DNA of 5,770 nt, from NCBI GenBank assembly GCA_001798105.1, contig MGRI01000072.1, positions 1-5,770 on the forward strand, written 5' to 3'. Positions within the stretch are counted from its first letter, which is position 1. The number at the start of each line of letters is the position of its first letter. The position numbers and the translations under genes are program-made. Positions 1-3,159 of this stretch are shown one piece after another. The DNA is from Deltaproteobacteria bacterium RIFCSPHIGHO2_02_FULL_40_11. GTDB lineage: Bacteria > Bdellovibrionota > JACOXK01 > 2-02-FULL-40-11. The notes beneath the pieces were generated by a model that saw only the letters and a list, made by a program, of their open reading frames with translations, was not told where the DNA came from and did no database searches.

Positions 1-1
1 T

Positions 2-325
2 AAAAAGCTGATCCCCCAAAAACAGCTTTCTATTTCACTTGAAGATATTCAAAAAAAGGTCGCGAGTTTCTATAACATCAATGTTGGAGATTTAAGATCG
101 ACCAAAAAACTTAAGCTTTTGTCTCACCCACGCCAAGTCGCGATGTTTTTATGTAGAAAATATACGGGAAAATCTTTTCCGGAAATTGGAAAGATCTTTG
201 GTGGAAAAAATCATTCGACCGTGATGCATGCCGTTCGAAAAATTTCAGAAATGGCCGATCAAGACCTGGTGATTAAAAAAGACATTGAATCGATTGAACG
301 TATGGTGGAAAGTCACTTTTCTTAA
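2..325 (+). CDS. dnaA: Chromosomal replication initiator DnaA, C-terminal part (domain IV)
   Basis: This is the last 107 codons of dnaA; the frame is open from the window edge and the start lies upstream. DnaA is the AAA+ initiator that binds DnaA boxes and melts oriC. Only the DNA-binding domain IV is visible. It begins around ISLEDIQKKVASFYNI, continues through the basic-loop region HPRQVAMFLCRKYTGKS, and reaches the DnaA signature helix-turn-helix GGKNHSTVMHAVRKI, followed by a final helix and a TAA stop. In Escherichia coli the signature reads GGRDHTTVLHACRKI, so the base-contacting D-H-T is N-H-S here; the S is conservative and the N is less usual. The adjacent intergenic region is full of consensus DnaA boxes, which fits this gene acting on its neighbouring origin. 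The AAA+ domain is outside the window, so ATP-binding motifs cannot be checked. No terminator hairpin with a T-run is visible after the stop. Confidence 0.97.
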   Translation, partial: KKLIPQKQLSISLEDIQKKVASFYNINVGDLRSTKKLKLLSHPRQVAMFLCRKYTGKSFPEIGKIFGGKNHSTVMHAVRKISEMADQDLVIKKDIESIERMVESHFS

Positions 326-340
326 TTTTCATTTTTCCTA

Positions 341-442
341 ATTTGCCTGTGCATAACCCTGTGGATTGCCTGTTGATAGCCTGTGGATAACTTTTTTCAA
401 AATACGTCTATCCACAGGTTATGCACAGGGGCTGTGGATAGA
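341..442. repeat. DnaA-box array A (upstream half of oriC)
   Basis: This dense array contains boxes at 348-356 (TGTGCATAA, -), 360-368 (TGTGGATTG, weak, -), 371-379 (TGTTGATAG, weak, -), 382-390 (exact, -), 408-416 (CTATCCACA, +), 419-427 (TTATGCACA, +) and 433-441 (TGTGGATAG, -). Spacing is about 11-14 bp, close to a helical turn. Inverted arms lie at 380-389/409-418 (10 bp) and 407-417/432-442 (11 bp). Bases 341-378 match 636-673 of array B with three mismatches in 38, so the two arrays are diverged copies. Only one of the seven boxes here is exact, so this copy looks like the weaker or more degenerate of the two. Confidence 0.9.
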
Positions 443-473
443 ATTATTCAATAACTTCACGCGCTTATCTGAG

Positions 474-482
474 TTATCCACA
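474..482 (+). promoter_or_regulatory. DnaA box, exact consensus
   Basis: An exact TTATCCACA standing alone between array A and the central spacer. It is a predicted high-affinity DnaA site because it matches the standard consensus at all nine positions. Confidence 0.85.
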
Positions 483-540
483 TATGGCAAGAATGGTTGA
501 TAACTTTTTGAGGTAAAAATATGTTTATTTTTTGTGCGCC

Positions 541-549
541 TGTGGATAA
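541..549 (-). promoter_or_regulatory. DnaA box, exact consensus
   Basis: TGTGGATAA on the + strand is an exact DnaA box read from the - strand. It sits at the left edge of the AT-rich spacer that separates the two arrays. Confidence 0.85.
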
Positions 550-637
550 CTCGGCAAAAAAACGGAAAAAACCACCCAAATTTTTCTATTTTTCGGGTCT
601 TTTTTAAAAATGTTCTCTTTTTTATATTTTTTTTGAT
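550..637. other. AT-rich spacer between the DnaA-box arrays
   Basis: This stretch has long A runs, then long T runs (the T-rich part is about 601-637), and no DnaA box. It could be a secondary duplex-unwinding region or simply a flexible spacer. It has no CTA/TTA triplet register next to a box, so it is a weaker candidate for the melting site than 797-841. No gene or clear hairpin is visible in it. Confidence 0.5.
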
Positions 638-745
638 TTGCCTGTGGATAACTCTGTGGATTGCCTGTGGATAACTGTGGATAAAAAAAGTTATCCACAG
701 TTTTTCATTTCTATCCACAAAGTTATCCACAGGCCCTGTGCATGG
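636..745. repeat. DnaA-box array B (downstream half of oriC)
   Basis: Boxes lie at 643-651 (exact, -), 655-663 (TGTGGATTG, weak, -), 666-674 (exact, -), 676-684 (exact, -), 691-699 (exact, +), 711-719 (CTATCCACA, +), 723-731 (exact, +) and 737-745 (TGTGCATGG, weak, -). The left half points one way and the right half mostly the other, giving a nested palindrome. Perfect 14-bp arms lie at 663-676/721-734 and perfect 12-bp arms at 673-684/691-702. TTGCCTGTGGATAACT is directly repeated at 638-653 and 661-676. It resembles array A throughout but has more exact boxes, so it is probably the main DnaA assembly platform. Confidence 0.92.
673..702. repeat. Perfect 12-bp inverted repeat formed by two opposed DnaA boxes
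   Basis: AACTGTGGATAA at 673-684 and TTATCCACAGTT at 691-702 are perfect reverse complements around a 6-nt A-rich loop. Each arm contains an exact DnaA box. As single-stranded DNA or RNA it could fold into a hairpin. It is not followed by a convincing terminator T-tract in the dnaA direction (TTTTTCATTT only), so I read it as paired DnaA sites. Confidence 0.8.
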
Positions 746-777
746 AATTTGTCATTGATTCCAACACTTTACCTATG

Positions 778-786
778 TTATCCACA
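778..786 (+). promoter_or_regulatory. DnaA box next to the DnaA-trio run (unwinding anchor)
   Basis: An exact TTATCCACA followed by a 10-bp spacer, ATTCCACAGG, and then the CTA triplets. In the basal unwinding system described for Bacillus subtilis, DnaA loaded on the box proximal to the trios extends a filament onto one strand. Box orientation and order match that arrangement. ATTCCACA at 787-794 may be a very degenerate second box, but it has three mismatches. Confidence 0.8.
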
Positions 787-796
787 ATTCCACAGG

Positions 797-813
797 TACT
801 ACTACTACTACTA
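797..813 (+). promoter_or_regulatory. DnaA-trio element (five CTA triplets)
   Basis: The + strand reads TA followed by five consecutive CTA triplets (799-813). The opposite strand therefore reads 3'-GAT-5' five times, matching the published DnaA-trio consensus 3'-[G/A]A[T/A]-5' that guides the DnaA filament onto single-stranded DNA. It lies 12 bp after an exact DnaA box and directly before an AT-rich tract, as expected for a basal unwinding site. A chance trinucleotide microsatellite is the alternative, but the context makes that less likely. Confidence 0.8.
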
Positions 814-841
814 TATTTATATTTAATTTAAGTAAGTAATT
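812..841. other. Probable duplex-unwinding tract
   Basis: About 30 bp composed almost only of A and T (TATATTTATATTTAATTT and following bases) directly after the DnaA-trio run. Its position on the far side of the triplets from the DnaA box is where initial melting is expected. Function is inferred from position and composition. Confidence 0.6.
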
Positions 842-868
842 GAAGAACAACGCTTTTCTGTGGATAAC
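840..868 (+). promoter_or_regulatory. Possible dnaN operon promoter overlapping a DnaA box
   Basis: TTGAAG at 840-845 (4 of 6 to TTGACA), a 17-bp gap and GATAAC at 863-868 (4 of 6 to TATAAT) form a weak sigma-70-type match upstream of dnaN. The -10 candidate lies inside the exact DnaA box at 859-867, so DnaA binding would be expected to block it. Both hexamers are poor, so this is a tentative call. Confidence 0.3.
859..867 (-). promoter_or_regulatory. DnaA box, exact consensus, upstream of dnaN
   Basis: TGTGGATAA is an exact DnaA box on the - strand. It lies on the dnaN side of the AT-rich tract, 73 bp before the dnaN start codon. It brackets the unwinding tract together with the box at 778-786 and may also touch transcription of the dnaN operon. 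Confidence 0.82.
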
Positions 869-928
869 TTTTTTAAAGACAAGAAAGAAAAAGTGAAATA
901 GAGTCGGTTTAAGAAATTAAAAAGGGAT

Positions 929-933
929 GGAGG
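929..933 (+). promoter_or_regulatory. Ribosome binding site of dnaN
   Basis: GGAGG followed by 7 nt and then the ATG at 941. It is a strong Shine-Dalgarno match at good spacing and fixes the dnaN start. Confidence 0.9.
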
Positions 934-940
934 ATAAATC

Positions 941-2059
941 ATGGAGTTTTCAATTGATCGAAAAGAACTTTTAAAAGGATTGCATCGCGTTCAAGGTGTT
1001 GTGGAACGCAGAACAGCAATGCCTATTTTAGCAAACGTGTTATTGGAAGCTAAAAAAGGACAGCTTGTGATTACAGCAACCGATTTAGAAGTAGGTGTTC
1101 GTGGAAGTTATCCTGCACAAGTTGACAAAGAAGGAAGTATTACACTCCCTGCAAAAAACATTTATGAAATCGTAAGAGAGCTTCAAGATGATCTTGTTAC
1201 CTTTAAAAAGAAAGAAAATTATTGGATCAAAATAGAATGTGGAAAAGCTTTATTTAATATCGTTGGGCTTTCTCCAGAAGATTATCCGACCGTTCCCAAT
1301 TATAAAGATAAAAAATTCTATGAAATTGAGCCTGGCGTACTCCAGGACATGATTTCAAAGACTCTTTTTTCTGTTTCGAATGATGAAACCAGATACCATT
1401 TAAATGGCGTATTCTTTGAAAAACCTAAAAAGAACTCAAGTACGGTTCGCATGGTTGCAACCGATGGACATCGGTTAAGTTTAATTAATAAAGAAATTTC
1501 ATTTTCAAAAGAGCTCAACTTTAATCGAGGTGTGATTATTCCCAAAAAAGGGCTCAACGAATTGAAAAAGGTTTTGGACGAAGGCGAAGGCAGATATCAA
1601 ATTGGGTTTGATTCGAATAATTTTATTGTTAAAAAAGAAAAATTAGTCTTATTTATTCGACTGATTGATGGTGAATATCCAGATTATGAACAGGTTATTC
1701 CACAATCAAACACGAAAAAGCTTGTCATTGATCGAGGCAAGTTTTTAGGGTGTCTAAAAAGAATTTCTTTGCTTTCTTCGGAGCGTTCCAAGGCGATTAA
1801 ACTTGTGGCTCAATCGGGGACTCTTGTCATTTCTACGAGTAATCCGGAATTGGGAGAGGCGACAGAGGAACTTGAAATTGAGTATGCAGAAACAACACCC
1901 ATTGAAGCTGGATTTAACGCAAAGTATTTCATCGATATTTTAAATGCCATGCAAAGCGAAAAAATTTCATTAGAGCTCAACGATAAACTGAGCCCAGGGA
2001 TCGTGAAAGGCATGGGAGACAATGATTATGTTTGTGTTGTCATGCCAATGAGAATTTGA
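941..2059 (+). CDS. dnaN: DNA polymerase III beta subunit (sliding clamp)
   Basis: DnaN (372 aa, normal length for the family) forms the homodimeric ring that tethers DNA polymerase III and many repair factors to DNA. The family pattern is seen throughout. The N-terminal domain carries HRVQGVVERRTAMPILANVLLEA and TDLEVGVRG. The middle domain has TRYHLNGVFFE and ATDGHRLSL (D175-G-H-R178). RLIDGEYPDYEQVIP starts at residue 240, before the third domain, and the protein ends in the typical VVMPMRI. The ATG at 941 is supported by the GGAGG site and by the N-terminal alignment to clamps. The stop TGA (2057-2059) overlaps the recF ATG by one base, implying translational coupling. Nothing is truncated or unusual. 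The preceding oriC contains a possible promoter under a DnaA box. Confidence 0.98.
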   Translation: MEFSIDRKELLKGLHRVQGVVERRTAMPILANVLLEAKKGQLVITATDLEVGVRGSYPAQVDKEGSITLPAKNIYEIVRELQDDLVTFKKKENYWIKIECGKALFNIVGLSPEDYPTVPNYKDKKFYEIEPGVLQDMISKTLFSVSNDETRYHLNGVFFEKPKKNSSTVRMVATDGHRLSLINKEISFSKELNFNRGVIIPKKGLNELKKVLDEGEGRYQIGFDSNNFIVKKEKLVLFIRLIDGEYPDYEQVIPQSNTKKLVIDRGKFLGCLKRISLLSSERSKAIKLVAQSGTLVISTSNPELGEATEELEIEYAETTPIEAGFNAKYFIDILNAMQSEKISLELNDKLSPGIVKGMGDNDYVCVVMPMRI

Positions 2060-3159
2060 TGCAGCTTGAATGGCTGAGACTTGAGCACTTTCGAAATTAT
2101 CCGCAGCTTTTTTTAGATGGTTTTTCTGAAACGAACGTTTTTTTTGGAAAAAATGCACAAGGAAAGACCAATTTACTCGAATCCATCTATCTTTTAGCAA
2201 CACTTCAAACCTTAAGACCCGCCGCAAATAAAGATTTAGTGGCCTGGGAAAAAGAAACTGCTTATTTAGAAGGCAAACTTTCGTATCAAGACATTCATCG
2301 AACATTTAGTGTTCAGATTCATGAAAAATCTAAAAGGCCCAAAATTAACGATAAATCAATTAAAAAAACAAAAGAATACTTCGGGCTTATGAATGTCATT
2401 AGCTTTTCACCCCTGGACTTACAGACGCTTCAAGGGCCACCTCAGAATCGGCGACGATACTTAGATCGTGCCCTTTTTCATTTTGACCCGATGTATGCAC
2501 AAGAAATCGGGCGATATATGCGCGCGCTCATCCAAAGAAATGCTGCACTTAAATTGGAGCAAGGTTCGCAAATTGAAATTTGGGGGGAAAAGCTGATTCA
2601 GAGCGGCGCATACATTGTATCAAAACGCTTGCAATTTATTGAGAAATTAAATACGCTAACTCCTTGTTTATACCAGGAAATTTCTGGTTTAGACGGGGCT
2701 GTTGAAGTTCGCTATGAGGCTGCGGTTTCTTGTCCGTTAAACGTGTCAGACGAAGAAACGATTCGGCAGATCTTAAGCGAAGAACAAAGGCGCCTGGCTT
2801 GGCAAGAGCGAAAGTTTAAGCGAAGTCTTGTAGGCCCGCATCGGGATGAATTTTCGATGTATCTGAATGAAAAAAATTTTCGGACTTTTGGCTCGCAAGG
2901 AGAGCAGCGAACAGCGATTTTGGCTTTAAAACTTTCAGAATTGGAAGCTTTAAAGCGCGAAAAGGGGATAAAACCAATATTTCTTTTAGATGATATTGCT
3001 TCTGAGCTCGATACGGACCGAAGAAATTTTTTGTTTCAGTCTCTTCGAAATAAGAATGTCCAAGTTTTTGTGACAACAACAGACCCAGAAAACGTAAATG
3101 TGAATAAAAATAAGGCAAAAATGTATAAAGTTCATCAAGGTTCTGTTACGGAAGTCTGA
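2059..3159 (+). CDS. recF: DNA replication and repair protein RecF
   Basis: RecF (366 aa, normal length) is an SMC-like ATPase that, with RecO and RecR, loads RecA at gaps and stalled forks. The N-terminus LEWLRLEHFRNY leads into Walker A GKNAQGKT (G30-T37). A family block NVISFSPLDLQTLQG is followed by RRRYLDRALFHFDP and RNAAL. The C-terminal half has GPHRDEF, the ABC-type signature GSQGEQRT (278-285) and Walker B FLLDDIASELD (D311-D312). The start is set at the ATG in the TGATG overlap with dnaN. An in-frame ATG 27 bp upstream lies inside dnaN and would add residues that family members lack. No good Shine-Dalgarno precedes it, so translation is probably coupled to dnaN. Its own stop overlaps the gyrB start in the same TGATG manner. 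Confidence 0.97.
   Translation: MQLEWLRLEHFRNYPQLFLDGFSETNVFFGKNAQGKTNLLESIYLLATLQTLRPAANKDLVAWEKETAYLEGKLSYQDIHRTFSVQIHEKSKRPKINDKSIKKTKEYFGLMNVISFSPLDLQTLQGPPQNRRRYLDRALFHFDPMYAQEIGRYMRALIQRNAALKLEQGSQIEIWGEKLIQSGAYIVSKRLQFIEKLNTLTPCLYQEISGLDGAVEVRYEAAVSCPLNVSDEETIRQILSEEQRRLAWQERKFKRSLVGPHRDEFSMYLNEKNFRTFGSQGEQRTAILALKLSELEALKREKGIKPIFLLDDIASELDTDRRNFLFQSLRNKNVQVFVTTTDPENVNVNKNKAKMYKVHQGSVTEV

Larger units (their letters stand above)
326..940. other. oriC: Replication origin oriC (dnaA-dnaN intergenic region)
   Basis: This 615-bp non-coding stretch lies between dnaA and dnaN, a common position for a bacterial origin. By eye it holds ten exact copies of the DnaA box TTATCCACA. Four are on the + strand (474, 691, 723, 778) and six on the - strand (382, 541, 643, 666, 676, 859); all are given by left end. 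Five one-mismatch copies start at 348, 408, 419, 433 and 711, and two-mismatch copies start at 360, 371, 655 and 737. The boxes form two dense arrays separated by AT-rich DNA. An isolated box, a triplet run and an AT-rich tract follow, matching the layout of a basal unwinding site. Small open frames here on either strand are by-products of the repeated box and encode nothing recognisable. Origin function is inferred from box density and gene context. Confidence 0.95.

Noticed and set aside
673..702. Rho-independent terminator of dnaA
   Set aside because: The hairpin arms are exact DnaA boxes with moderate GC and the following T-run is short and broken. It lies 350 bp after the dnaA stop, so the paired-box reading is preferred.
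419..730. 103-codon open frame on the - strand across oriC
   Set aside because: It consists largely of translated DnaA boxes (recurring VIHR) plus low-complexity Lys/Phe, with no family resemblance. It is a by-product of box repetition.
341..745. CRISPR-like repeat array
   Set aside because: The repeat unit is the 9-bp DnaA box in both orientations with irregular 2-60 bp gaps. There are no constant-length spacers or long identical repeats.
638..826. 62-codon open frame on the + strand ending in a run of Tyr
   Set aside because: It is translated box repeats and the CTA triplets, with no Shine-Dalgarno site. Its VDNSVD start resembles GyrB only because both contain the same box pair.
2032..2058. 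Upstream in-frame ATG for recF
   Set aside because: It lies inside dnaN and would add a nine-residue extension. The ATG at 2059 matches the family N-terminus and the TGATG overlap.
1318..2305. Antisense open frames across dnaN and the dnaN-recF junction
   Set aside because: They are shadows of the dnaN and recF coding frames with no ribosome site or family similarity.
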